Positions 23,177 through 36,590 of a stretch of DNA of 64,000 bases are shown here, one piece after another (the first letter of the stretch is position 1; the number at the start of each line of letters is the position of its first letter). The position numbers were made by a program, and so were the translations under genes. Below the pieces are notes generated by a model that did no database searches, had not been told where the DNA came from, and worked only from the letters and a program-made list of their open reading frames with translations. Origin of the DNA: Gavia stellata (taxonomy: Eukaryota > Chordata > Aves > Gaviiformes > Gaviidae); contig NC_082595.1 of the NCBI RefSeq assembly GCF_030936135.1, positions 16,443,930 through 16,507,929 of the forward strand, given 5' to 3'.

Positions 23177-26100
23177 AACCTTTTGTCATGTGAAACAGTC
23201 ACTGTAGTGTGTATATCTTTATAGTTAGACCTCCAAAAATATGTAGGTGCCTCAGTCTTAAACAATTCCTTCTTGCGATGCCAAATTCCACAACCATGAT
23301 GCCCACGGTCGCCCTATCAGCCTCTGAGCGAAGACTTCGGTTAGTAAATCTTAGATTTGTTACGTTCTCCATGTGCTTGCAGTCCTGTTTCTGAGCATGT
23401 CCAGAGATGTTTCAGCACAGGCGGTACTGATACCTCAACATCTCCATTTCATAAGGATCCATGAACTTATCGTTCCTTTGTCTGTATTGCTTGTCCCTGA
23501 TGACAGGATTATTTGTGTCCCGTATAAAGAAGATGCTGTCTAATACAAAATTCATCAGCAGCTCTGAGAGTAAAGACCAAAGCTTAGGTGCCCTAATGTA
23601 TGGCAGGTTGTCCTAACCTCTTGTCTAAGCTCCACGACTGCAACCCAGATGCCACAGGCTGGCTTTTCTAGCAGGAGGAAACGTTTCCCTCTTTCTCAGA
23701 CTATGCCATAGGTTGGGGATTACAGCATGCCCTGGGCAATGTCATATGTCTTGATCCCAAATGCTATTTCCTGGGTGCATTCTTTAGCTGATAGGTCATT
23801 CGCAAAACTGGCCATCACCACCACAGTCTTATTTTAAAGAGTAAATCCTCCTCCTGCTAAGTATTTAGCTAAGGTGAGGGACCTATAACCAGCATGCAAA
23901 AGGAGCGAGACCCGCAGTCTCCTGAGCAGGACAAGAATTCAGCAAGGTGCCAGGTACCTGATTTAAACTGGCCCTGTTCTGAGCTGAGTAGATGAACCTA
24001 ATGACCCCCAGATCCCGTCCAGCCTATATAGCTCTCTGTACACCTCTGCGTAGTACTGCCTACAGACTAATTCAAGGCAGCCCCCTGGTTAGCATGTGGG
24101 ATTTTTTGTCATTCTTCAGGGGATGCTTATGCTACTCCATGGTTGTAGGGGATGTCTGTATGCCTGTCTCTGGTGCTTTGAATCACCCTACACAGCCAGG
24201 GACCTACTTCTCAGCCCTTGCAATGCCTCAGTAGAGCTGCAGAAGCAGGCAATCTGGCTTCATCCTCTGCCTCTCCTTGTTTATCTCTGAACCCTTGCAG
24301 ATTTCTCTTTAAAGCTGTCAAATGTTTAAGGAGTTTGGATTTCTCTCATCTACTCTGTTATTTTACCTTTAATTACTCAGAACAAAGACTTTTCCCACTC
24401 TAATTAAACACCTTTTGTCTCAAGTGTTGACTGTCTGTGTCTTTGCATGATCATTTACTTCAAAGATTTTAAAAGCATTTCCCTTGCACGCTCCAGATGA
24501 CTTGCCAGTGACACCAGTCATGTATTTAGCTCTTTTCTCTCATTAAGCCTGTGGATTTCCAAAATATTAATGGAACGTGATCTTACTGATTTATCTTTCT
24601 TTTTTTTCCTTGCCCTTTTCAACCCAAATACCAGAAAAAGTACAAAATAGGTGTTTCCATGTCTGACTTGCATTTTTCTGAGTGGGGGAAGAGTGGAAGG
24701 GGTAAACGTAGAGCTCATTAAAAGAGTGATGGCAACAGTCAGAAGTACAGAAGTACAATAGGCAGGTACTGTGCAAACTCTACTGCCCACTCGCTGTAAT
24801 CCTTTAAATTTGACCTTCTGCCCACAGTCTTCCTGTGGGCATGAGGTCCTTCCTACCCCTGCACTGCGAACTGGAAGAATGAGCCAAGCTACGAACAACC
24901 CGAGCTGGTAATGCGTCCTCACACAGCATCCCACAGATGCAGTCTAGCCACGCCAGCCTGGCCTCAGATGAGAAAAAAACTTTCCTGTGGCTGGTTATGG
25001 CAGCCAGAGCCAGCAGCCGAATCGCGCGAAGGAGAACCTGCTCTGCGCAGGGCGCAGCCTGCCTGGTGCCCAGTTAGCATCTCACGCTGTCGTCTTAAAT
25101 CCCTTTTGTCCCAGCTGCACCCATACACTGATTAATAAGGAGGTTAGAGCTGGCACGAGTTACATGGGGAAGTGTGAGAAGAAGTCGTAGAGATGTGTAA
25201 GCAAAAGTAGGACAAAGACTAATTTTTTGCATTTTTTTGTACTTCCCAGGGCGCTGTTTTTCTCTGCTAGTGGGTAAATCACATTGGTGCAGTCTTTCTC
25301 TAAAGGAGCAGGCCTGATTCTCCCTCTGCCACGGGCTGACGTCCTGCTGCTGACTTCTGAACCGGATGAGAGTCAGATCCAGTGTGCGGCTGGGGAAGGG
25401 GAGGTTTTGGAAAACAAATTCTACTTTGTTAAGTGGTTAGAAGACATACTGACTTAAATAAGCACCTAGCTCCTGTTTACACTTGAAAGTTTTGTCATGC
25501 TGGTGTAGTTCTGCCAGTAAACTCCTCCTACAGGCTTTTTGCCTGTAAAATACATTCCAGTTTGGCAAGCAATGTAAGCCATAACATCAAAACCAGGCTT
25601 TTTTGCTGGTATAATTGCGTCTACGCTAGGGCTTTTGTTGAAGTAGTTATGTCATAAAAATCACCCTACACAACACAAAGCCTTCAAGTGTAAACCAAAA
25701 CCTTAAACCTAGTCTACCCAGCCAGATGTCACTGTGCTTCAATACAGTTATGGAAAATCAAGGTAGATTTGCCAGAATATGCTGACCACAACTGAACAGT
25801 CAGCAGAGACAAAGTTAAATCCCATTCAGCATCATATTAACTAACCGTGTATCCATTGTGCTGTACTCTAAACTGATTTTTGCATAGCTGTGGTTGAACA
25901 GGGACCATTCAATCTGCCTTAAACTATATCATAGATTAATAGGGCCAGGGTGAAATTTGCTTTATTTCAGCTTATTTTTCACTAGCTTTACCTACATATT
26001 TTTTCCAACATACATTACTTTGGTTTTCATCTCAGTTAAGTGTATTAAGAGTAATTTTTCCTTTTAGGATTTTCATATTCGTTTTCCATTTTTTGATACC

Positions 26101-27132
26101 ATGAACAGTAAACATATCTAAGATACCAACGAGAAAAAAATGTCTGTCTCTTTGATGGATACTCCACTGGATCTTTAAATATAGACTCCCTAAAATCTTT
26201 TTAATTGTTTAAATTAAAATATTTGCAAGCATTAACATAGATTATCAATACAAATGACATTAATGTATCTTCTTAGCTGAGTATCGCTTTCTAAAGGATG
26301 TCATTAGCCACACTTTGATTAGTTTTCCCCAGTAGACTGTAATTCAGTCTTGTGTTTCTAATAGTCTACCGCATTTTAATTATTTTTCTTTCACATGAGT
26401 GTTGCTAGGTTTCCTCAAAAATGCAAATGCTGCCCTTCAGAAAACAATGACACAAGTTTTTAAAATTGGTAAGGCTAGGACCTGAAGAAGTCACAGAAAG
26501 TTACTTATTAGATTATGTAGAAAAACAATGCTATCTTACACGTACAGTGTGAGTTTCACCTACTGTGAATCCAAAGTCCATATGCTAGTGAAGGACTGGA
26601 ACCAGATTTGCCCTGGAATCAGTCACAGTTTGTTACTGAATTCAGAGGAAGTAGCTTTAGGCCTATACTAAATAAAGGAGAAACCTCATTTCTCCCTGAG
26701 TCGCAACTAATTCTGCAGTGTGATGTGGATCTGTTCAATCAGCTCTGCTTATTTTACAGATTTTGAGAATGTCCATCATCATGCTTTCAGTACTAGCTAC
26801 GAGTGTGATAGCTGAACAGTCTGTTAGCAACAGCCAAAGCCGTAAATGCAGAATGCTACATCCTGGCGATACCACTAGCAAATGTGACTAGACAATGTAA
26901 TTACCCAAACTGGAATTGAATTAGGGCATTGTATCTTTATTACAGAAAATACCAGGGGATTCCTGCTTGTACAGGTGGGCTTTGTGCCTCATCCCAGGCA
27001 GGTTCTATCACTCGTTATGCATTTGTACAGTGCCCGGCAAAGAGAGTCTGTCATGTTACTGTGGCCCCTGTAGGACTTTATATGAAAATAAACCTCTGAG
27101 AGATCATCTCCACCACCACTGAAAGCTACAAA

Positions 27133-27160
27133 AATCACAGAATCACAGAAGCTACAAATA
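27133..27160 (-). repeat. Possible CR1 3' tail remnant (minus)
   Basis: AATCACAGAATCACAGAA is the reverse complement of the CR1 terminal octamer repeat. The expected GGTTGGAAAAGACCT does not follow cleanly, so only a short remnant or a chance match is possible. Confidence 0.35.
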
Positions 27161-30100
27161 GGACAAACTTATAGGCCAAACCAGGGACCCAATGTGCAGT
27201 GGAGCCTTGGAATGTGCTTTTGATCATTGTATATGCAGTAGATGCAGTGGCTGAGGTTTTCAGAGAACCAGGGGAGTTCAGACGCTTTTGATATATTTTA
27301 GTATTGTTTTTTGACTGCAAGAACAGTAAAGGACTAGTGGCTGCTATTCCACTTCAGGCCACAGAGCCTCATCTTAAAATAATGAAACTCTTGCCTCACT
27401 ACTCAAGCAAACAGACCCAAGAGCATTTTTCTAAAAACAAACAAAAGTGATGCAAATGCAATTTTAATGCTGGCACTCAGCCTACATGTGTACTGCACCA
27501 ATTGCTTTTGCTTTGGTGGCAGGCTGAAAGCAGAACATACATAAAGGCCTACATACATGTTTAAGGTCAATCCTGCCAGGCTAACAGTAGGGTTTCCTCC
27601 AACCATCTATTTACCATCTATCAGCATCATCAACATCACCACAGGAAAATATAATCTCCTCTTTGCTGTGTTTGTTGTTATCCTCTGCAGCACCAATTGA
27701 TTTCCCACTAGAGATAATAATAAATAACACCCATAGCAGTGATATAATGCACCTGCAATTTTCCAAGAGAGCACATAAAGAATGATGCCTGTGAAAAGCA
27801 GAAACTTTCTTCTTCAAAGAATACCGTGAAGAAGTGGGAACTGGGCAATTCAAAGGATTCATTAGTGGTTACGTATCTTTTACCTCCAGGCTACTGCGTG
27901 AGCCTAGACCAGGTTAGTAGTGACTGACAGTTGTTACTACCTGGCAGCCAAGGGGAGAAGAGGCGGTGGTGCTTCCCACTCAGGTTTTTCGTGATCTGCT
28001 GACCATAATACAAAGACCCAGGACTGAACAATGTATGCAGATCAATCACCTCTTTCAACAGTTGCCCTGCATGGGAAGCTAGCCTCACCGTTGCCCATTC
28101 TGTAACTATCATATGAAAAATAAGCACAGGCAAACCTGCAGCCAGTCCAAATTGTCAGAGTTTGTGTCATTGATTTCAGAGTAATTACCATCACTTACAC
28201 TGCAGAGGAATCGGCCCAACAGGGTTTATATACATTGATGTCAGCCTGAAGATTTTTATGAGCAGTCCATGTATTTCTCAAATATGGCTACTGTAGATTA
28301 ATTGTCCCATCTTTCAAAGTTACAAAGTACGCTTCTCAAATGAATTGCATTGGATTTTTTCCACTCTCTTACTATATCAGATTTTAAACTTCCACATTAA
28401 TTTTACAGCACATAGGAGCAAAACACATAGGTTTAGACTTTTTACAGTGCTTTATGGCATTTTTGGCTGGAAAAGTACTTTTAAAGTTGGGGGTTTTTTT
28501 CTCTTTTTTCTGTGCATGCATTCATTAATTCAGTCTGGAATTCTGATATTTTTGTCCTTCTCAACCTTTGGCAGATATGAACAGGACGTACCGCAGTACT
28601 CTCAGAATTCCCATTTCACTGCAAACTTGTAACTTGCCTCTATAAATCACATAGCCTGTTCTCTTGCTAGTGTAAGGTATGTTTCCCCAACAAATGATAT
28701 ACCAGATATTAAGTGTATTAAACTCTAAGACAAAAACCTAAGAAAAAGTACACCTGTCATTACACATTGCAAGGCATGACCAGAACACCTTTTTTAACTA
28801 TCTCAAAGGAAGAAGCACGGTTGCAGTCTCGTTGCATAACAGCAGCCATTTCTACTGCTCCATGGCCCATGAACAGCAATGAACAGACTTTGCGATTAAT
28901 GAAATTAATTAATTAAAACCTTCTCCAACCTGATTTGAGTATTTAGTTAGCCAAAGCAGTTGTTCAATTCCCATATGACAAAGCAACAGGCGTTCCTAAA
29001 ATTAATGAGAAGTAATAGTAAATAATTTGGAGAGTATAGGCTTTACAAATGTTCCTTGAATGTTTGAACAATAGATGAAAAAAAACCCAAACTCCTCCAA
29101 ACATGAACAGAACTCCGTGTTTCCCTGCCCTCAGTTTCTGGACGTGAGCCGTAATGCCCCAGTGGTTCCGGTCTGCTCCAGTGTGGGTGAGAGGAGGGGA
29201 CACGAAACCCGCGTGACCGGGGCTGCCGGCCGAACTCCCTGCGTGCGGCACACCTCTGAAGCACGCATGCTGGCAGAGGCACGGGAGTGTTTGCAGTGCT
29301 GTAGGGCACCCAAAGACAAGCTGGGGGAAGAGCCTGGGCAAACGGAGGATTTGCATCTCCCCATGGAGAACGTGGGGTGACGACAGAGACCTGACATCTC
29401 CCACGGCTCAAGGCTGGCTTGTAGTTCGTGCTGTGACCGACCTGAACAGCACAAGTCAGTGCAGTAAACAGCACCACGTCTGCCTTTTTGATATCCTTAA
29501 CCAAGATGATCCAGCATCCCTTTTCCATCTCTGCAGCTGCCATTACTATTTCATATTAATGTGGTGCCACATACCTTTTCACCTGCCTAGAGCCTTTCAC
29601 ACACAAAACATAAAACAAAAAGCCAAAGCGTTTCATCCTAGCCACAGTGGTAAGCAGTTTCACATCATTTACATGGTATTTTTTCAGCAAAGAAATATTT
29701 CTTTGGGGGAGAGGTACAGGGACCTATTAATCTACTGACTTCAATGTCAAATAATCTGACAGATCACACTTAACCTCCCAAAAGTTTCTCTATTGCTGAC
29801 TACCCTACTTTTCCAGTAGCTTAGCAGCCTGGACTCCTGATGGGGGATTTACTCAAGAAACGTGTAACTTTTCCAAGTAGCGTTTTCTCTTGCTAACCCC
29901 CATCTTGATGATGAGAAATTCCACGCTCATTAGCGACTCTGGCTTCACACTGGACCAAATATAAGCTTTGTGTACTTTAAGAAGATTTGGTGCTTTTGAC
30001 TGGAGCTACCAATAAAATTGGCTGAAACACAGAACTGACTTTGGATTCAAGGAATAAAGTTCACTCAAGTAAAAATTTGATGATCATAATGCAGGGGAAA

Positions 30101-32990
30101 GTAAATTTTGCCTGGGTTGAATTTCAGCTTGGAAGAAAGGCAAATCGAAAACATGTATAGGCTTGAAGAATAATTCCATAAACTAATAAAAGCTACTTTA
30201 TCAGATCAGCATTCACATTAATTTTTTATCCAGTCTCATTCAAAAGAAGTTAATTTCTTTGGTGCCAACAGATTGTGTTAAGATTAATTCTGAACCCCGG
30301 GAAAAAGTTGTTGTGTTCGGCTGTCTCTGTTTCTGACCCACGACTGAATCTGCAGCGAGGAGGACAAAAGAGGGATTTTGGACACGATCATACGAGTGAA
30401 GAGCCTACAATTCTCCGAGGGGGCTGAGAGAGGGGCAGGTCCCGGGAGAAGCGAAGGCATCTCCAGTTGCCTGCCAGCGGAGGTCTAAGGTGGAGGAAGA
30501 GCAGATCTTTCTTTCAAGGTTTGGTGTGAACAGAAAAGCTTTACAGCCAGCTGGCCAAATGCCTAATGCGGGGACCTCCTCTTCCAGAAACAGGGTCCTA
30601 GCTGCGGTCTTACCGTAAAGAATACGTGAAAAGGTAGCAGGAATAGTGGAGAACATACATGGGGATTAAGGAGGGAGAGCTGTGATATAATTCTGATTAG
30701 CCTGTCACTTTATTCTGGTTTTACCTTTGCTCTTTTCCTGAAGTTCTCCACTATTTTTCCTTCTCGCGCTCTCTCATTCATGTTGTGTTTGAGAAAACAT
30801 TCCTCTCCATGGACTTCAGTGGGCTTTGGATCAAACCCTGCAACACATTTGTAGTTCATAAAATTTTTAAACATACTTGCTTCACAATCTTTGTGCCATA
30901 TTTTGCTTGTTCAGGTGAAACAACAACAAAATTTCATTGTTTGGTCTAATTCCAAAGAAGGGCTAATACTCTACCCTTGTCAGAACTAGCATACCAGCTC
31001 AGCTTTTTAGTCCTTTAGAAAGCTGGGTTCCTCTAAGCACAGGTTTTCACTGCTGTAATGGGGCCAGATATACAATACAATAAAGTGCTTGCTCCTAGAG
31101 AGAATTGTGATCACAGAAATACAGTGAATTATTTACTTTCTCTGGAAGCTGTCTCTGAACAAAACATTTTCTAGAACCTGATGTGACTGATTTAGTGTTA
31201 TTTTACAGGAATATATGGATTCTGTATGATGTCTCGCTTCTAAGAATGTTTACTTTCTAAATAGTGACCACTACATTACTGTCACTATTAATCCAGGCAA
31301 AGGAAGCTTATGCCTCACAGTCCCTTGCCCATATGAATCCTCATCCCCAGTACGCTGAAAGCATTAGCTGAGTTTCAATTTATGGCTCATCAAAGCCCAT
31401 TCAACTTTCAGTGAGGAAAAGGTTTTTCTTTCCTGATTTAATCTAATAAGTAACCATAAAGAAGCAAAGAAGGATGGAGAATAACTCAGAATAAGTTTCT
31501 CTGCGGCAAACACTCAAAGATTGTTAAGAGACTATGCCAGGATTATTGGTCTGAAGATAAAGTTGGCGTAAAGAAACAATATGCATTTCAGTGTGGTGAA
31601 CAGTGAAGTTAAAAAAATGCATCAATGCAAAAAACGCCCATATATTTATAAGATGGTGGGCTAGTCTAGCCTCAAACCCATGAGTCTGAAAAAGATTTGA
31701 GGTTGAAGTGGATAACTGAGCTGGTGCTTTTGACAAAGATTTAATCAATGATCAAATTAGAAAAACACCATTTTTTTCCGATCAGTACTAAAATACTGTA
31801 CACACTTTTAGAAACCAAAATTGCCTGAATCTCAGAGAAAGTAAGTGCCCACAGCTGTAACATATTGGCTGTTTCTGTAGCTCTGTCAAGGAAACCTCAC
31901 CAGTGGGGGTTAAGGAAGGCTCCAGCTCAGTAGTTCTCAAGATAGGAATATAGTAAATATATGGGAACTTTGATACCCCTTCTTACTTTCCTTCCCCCTT
32001 TCTTTTCTTTTTGGCTTTGGTATCAAAGACCTTAACCCCATAAAGCTTGTTACCTTGGACTTCAGAATAAAACGCATCCAGCCCCCATGAACCCCAAGGG
32101 AACAAGATTCATTTCCTCCCCAATGACAGTACTCTTAAAGTAGGATTCTCTAGGACGTGGCCAGAAAAACAAAACCACACAACAGCAAGTACCCTACAAA
32201 GGGTGCACTGCAAGTGGATCGAGTAAGCAGGGGAACACATGTCAGTGATAAACGGTTCTCGTGCCTGTAACGATTCCTCCTAACTGCATCTGCACATCTG
32301 TCGTGCCATCTCTCTCTTTATATTTGCTAGCAGCTTTATAAATATCTGGGCCACTAAGCAGATTTTCTCTTCAAAATCTGCGGCCCAAATTCTTAAGAAC
32401 CCATTATGGTCCCTAAAAGGACAGAGAGGAGTGTCGTGCTTGCACGTGTTTACGTGTTTGTTTAAAAAGCAGAGCTGGTCAGCTAAATTATGATGCCTTT
32501 GCATAAGAATCAGTGGAAATTTGCCTGAATAAGAGCAAAAGAACCAAGAGATTTCTTGTTTTTCTGACCAGTAGCTGCCCTGCATTCAACACACCTTATG
32601 TTGGTTAATTCTGTCAAAGTATAAATAGTACAATTTAGGGGGTCATGCCTAGAAGCCACCAGCTGTCTCTTCTGCCTCCTGTTACTGAAGCTTTTTTAAT
32701 TGTTCAGCCATACAGAGGAGAAGAAAACATAGTTAAGCGTTTCTAAACCCTAGTCTTCATTGGCTGTCGGTTTTCTGAAGAGCATCTTTTCACCTTAGAA
32801 CACAGTCCAAAATCGTAAGAGACTGCACAGCAGGGTATCAAGTACAGGGGCACTTAATGAAGATAACAGCCGATGGTTTCAGAAAGACAAGTTGTGTATT
32901 TCACTTTGATCAAGAACATCCCATGGATGTTGGAGTGGAAGGATTTCTTATATTGACAGCACAGGCTGAGAGCTTGCTCACCTGGTTCTG
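27160..32990. other. Intergenic, no recognised gene
   Basis: This is AT-rich DNA with a slightly GC-richer patch around 29.1-29.4 kb. The patch supports overlapping open frames on both strands (up to 166 codons from a non-ATG start) without family resemblance or splice signals. I see no RNA gene and no clear repeat. Confidence 0.55.
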
Positions 32991-33145
32991 TTCCCTGATC
33001 TTAGCTAGCAACTCCTAGCATCACCTTGGGCAAACTAATTACCTCCTGGTTACATTTAGGAAAATCAGGTAAATGGCTTTCCAAGGCTTTTTTGGAGAAT
33101 TCTCCATGATGTGAAATGATTAAATCAGAATTAATGGCGTTTCTA
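32990..33145 (+). repeat. MIR-like SINE (plus)
   Basis: TTAGCTAGCAACTCCTAGCA, CACCTTGGGCAAACTAATTA, CCTCCTGGTTACATTTAGGA and AAATGATTAAATCAG follow the MIR order ('ctagctgtgtgaccttgggc', 'aagttacttaacctc', 'tcagtttcctcatctgta', 'gattaaatgag'). Diverged. Confidence 0.5.
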
Positions 33146-35149
33146 AAAATACATTCTTGTTCAGTCACAGGTTGTTTGGCCCTATGCAGGAATTACCAGG
33201 TTAAATTATACAACATAAGCAGGAGTTCAGTGGAGATGATCATAACAGTCCCTGCTAAATTTAATATCCATGAATTAACTCATGAGAGGGGATAAATGCA
33301 GTGGGACAGCTCATGTGATTACTGATTCTAGCTCCTGCCCGCTCTTTTCAAAACATTTTGTGAAGCAGCTCCCAAGCCATAGTGGTTTACAGTCCACATG
33401 GCATCCCTGCTAGAATACACCATTGATACATTGCTGCTTTGGTACAGGGCACTGAAAGGCAACAAAAGGGGCTACATAACTTTATTATTCAAGAATAACT
33501 GCATTTTGGACATGAATGGAAGGATAAGCAAATCTTCAAGATGGAAGCTGAAAATTAAGGGGGTGAGAACAGATGTTTCCTGTCCCTATACGATAATTAT
33601 GTAAGTAGAAGACATTTGGAATTTCTTGTGCAAATTTTTTTTCTCCTTTTTAGCTTTGAAGCCTCCGCCATTGATCGTTATTCAAGTCCAGATGAAAATC
33701 TTAGGAGACTAATGGTTCAATCCAGCAAGGCAAACCCTGCTTTTTAAAATACATTAGGAGAGATCTTTGTCAGCAATGCACAGAGTACTTGACCTTGTCA
33801 AGGGAGACTTTTTTCACTGTGAGCTTTTAAGCTCAACTGTCTATCAAAAGTAGATCACCTAGTGCTGACTTAAGGCAGTGGTAAAGCTTCCATGCGACTT
33901 CAGTGACTGAACCCATCAGCATTGCTCTTATTCCACCCACCCTGCACAATGAGTCAATTGATTGCATTTAGGAATTTGCTGTACACCTGGAATTTATTAT
34001 GCTGTCATCTCAGGAAGAAGCATTGTTGAAGAAGAATGACATAGTCCTTCCTTTATTATTTATTGTCCCAATAAAATTAATCACCCAACCTCCAGCTCCT
34101 AGAAAACTCTGCAGAGGAAATCAAATTCTAAAGATGATCCGCTCTTATCAGCGGCAGATGGAGTAAAAAGTGAATCATTGCACAGGCCTTGATGCAAAAT
34201 ACAAATGACCTTGGAGTGGCAATCAAACTTTAAAGATTCACGTTTCACAGAAGACATCAAGATGATTAGTTGGAAAAGGCTGTATTGATTTGGAAGCGCC
34301 CCCATACTTTTAAATATTTTTTGTTTCAATGTAGTTTGCAGTTGTTCCAGGATGCAAGGAGAAGACTACCCAGGGCAGCTGTGATCTAAATCAGGGAGAT
34401 GAACAGTTGCATGCCAATGACTGCTGTCACATGAGTGACAACACAGAAAATCCAATCCAACATTTGCTCAGAGTTCGGCACACATTAAAAAGCCACCTCC
34501 AAGGAAGTATATGATAACAACCCATGATCTTGCATGGAATGGGGAGAGAACTCTCCAAAAATCAGGGCATGCAATTGCTCTGCAAACTTAGAGCACCACT
34601 CTACCACCCTGGCTACTGCAAGGAATCAGGTAAAAGTGCAAAAGATTATGAATAGTCTTAGGCTCATGGGCAGAGCCATGAATGAATGCCAGGGTGGTTT
34701 GTCCTAAGCCCTCCCATCCATGAAGCTTGGTGTAGAGGGGCAGATTTGCCAGGACCTAGGAGGACCATGCTCCCCTTCCCGTGCTGTTAGCACTGCTTGG
34801 CGCGGCACGCGCATTGTATGACTCAACAGGGAAGTGGTGGCACCACTGAGCAGCTTCTCCCATTGCTCCGTCAGGCAATGGTGTACTTTACAAACACCGA
34901 TGTGCGAAGCCCCGTAACTCCTTCTGATATGGATTTTACTATTTCATTCAAGAGTGAGGAAAATAAGACATGGAAACTCAACAGCCTTAAAATTTTCCAG
35001 TGCCTCACAGTTAGTGTCAAAGAGTTTTGAAGAAAAAAATCAATGCCAGAAATTCGAAATCCACACCAGTGCTATAAGAGAAAGCCCAAGGCTGTTCAGC
35101 TGAGTGAATAAGGAATATAATTTTCAGGAGTCTTTAGAGGTTATGCAGA

Positions 35150-35345
35150 AATCAATAGCACCATCCTAACTTTGCCACTAATTTGCTATGGTTAGGTCAC
35201 TTAAACCCTCCATTCTCCCTTATTCCTGCCCATAAAGTGAAGACAATTCTAATGACTGCTCTTATTACAGAAATACTGGAAGATTAATGAGCGAATGTTT
35301 TTCCAACACTGGAGGTATGTAAAGTACTTGGCAAGTGCTGAATGT
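35150..35345 (+). repeat. MIR-like SINE (plus)
   Basis: CTTTGCCACTAATTTGCTAT, GGTTAGGTCACTTAAACCCT, CATAAAGTGAAGACAATTCT, AATGACTGCTCTTATTACAG and GTAAAGTACTTGGCAAGTGC follow the MIR sequence from its tRNA-derived part through the core to the 3' 'gtaaagcgcttagaacagtgc' part. Good order over nearly 200 bp; one of the two best MIR copies in the window. Confidence 0.7.
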
Positions 35346-36536
35346 TATCACCAGTGCAGGAGCAGTGGTGGATAGTGAGAGTGCCAGCACTTATAGCTAA
35401 GAAGGAGATAGGAAAAAGCTGTTTCATCAGAGATGGAACCAAAATTGAAACAGGTTCAATCTTTACAAGCCAGTTATGGTATAATGATTGCAAGTTCCAG
35501 CACTTGCTTAAAACCCCAGACATTGTGGAGTCACACCAGCTATTTCCTGCTTTTCACAATCAAGAGAGCGACTCCTCATCTCCACAAACACATCTCACTG
35601 TTGCTCCTACTGGTTCTTCACATACAACTTGCCATTATGTATTTTAAAATCTCTATGCCAGAAACAATGAATTAGTTCAAATGTCTTATGGAGGAGAGAT
35701 TTACAGACTTTGTTGATAAATGCTGTACTTCAGCCTAGGCTGGTTTTCCATGGCATATTAACAGATGAAAGCTACCAAAAGTTATTATAAAGTACAGGGT
35801 AAGAAACTGAGGTAGTATACAAGTAACTTCGGTTGGCCTAGGATGACTTATACTTTCAGGATCTGGCCATAAACTAAGAGGAAGCTTGCCAACAGAACTT
35901 TTCCTCAGCCACTGTCTATCTTACAGAAGCCAGTGCAATCCCAAGTAATTTCCTCTATTAAACACCTCTTTCAGCTCAGGAGTTCCTTCCTTTTACAGCA
36001 GAACTGGGAAAATGTGCCCAACAGCATCAGACCCATCTATAAAAGTAATTTAACTACCCAGATCCATGATCAGTATTTCAATTCGTGCACTGTGCTTATC
36101 AAAGATGCTTGAGACCCAGCCACAATTCATAAGAAAACACATTTTTCAAAGCCATCTGAGCTGACACATTTACCAAAGAACACTGTCTGACTCACTCAGA
36201 TCAAGATCCTCTTCAGCAATAAAATACATGGGGAACATAGGCTTTGCATCTTGCCCAGGATGTCAATGGGCTTCGCTCGATGATGAAACACACTCTGATC
36301 GCCAGCAGCCTAAACTCACAGCACAGCAGGTACCAGCAGTTAGTCTTGTCCTTGTAGATATCTTAAATGTGTTCATAATTTTGCTCATTTTATCAATTCT
36401 ATTAAGATCAGACTATTCACATTAGTAAACATACACATTTGGTCAAATAAGCTTTTATGATAAGATTACGCCCTGCACTGGAGTTTGCAAAACAGCACTG
36501 CTACCAGAATGTGCAGCGCTGTGCCATCAGCTGCTG

Positions 36537-36590
36537 TCACAGAATCACCACGGTTGGAAAAGACCTGTAAGATGTATCTATTAATCCATT
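36537..36590 (-). repeat. CR1 3' end fragment (minus)
   Basis: TCACAGAATCAC, then GGTTGGAAAAGACCTGTAAG, is the reverse complement of the CR1 3' terminus ('ttaggtcttttccaacc' plus the ATTCTGTGA octamer). Only about 50 bp survive before the match fades. Confidence 0.7.

Larger units (their letters stand above)
17400..27130. other. Intergenic, no recognised gene
   Basis: This is AT-rich non-coding DNA with MIR-like SINEs near 18.4-18.6 and 20.8-21.0 kb, small simple repeats (TAA at 19535-19550, GA at 21812-21833), an 18-bp palindrome at 19521-19538 and adjoining open frames at 22.5-23.2 kb. Other open frames lack start context, splice signals or family resemblance. Confidence 0.6.

Noticed and set aside
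24518..24934. 138-codon minus-strand open frame
   Set aside because: No family resemblance, no splice or promoter context, and composition typical of translated AT-rich DNA.
29043..29543. 166-codon minus-strand open frame with overlapping frames on both strands
   Set aside because: A local GC-rich patch lowers stop frequency. No recognised domain, and competing open frames on both strands.
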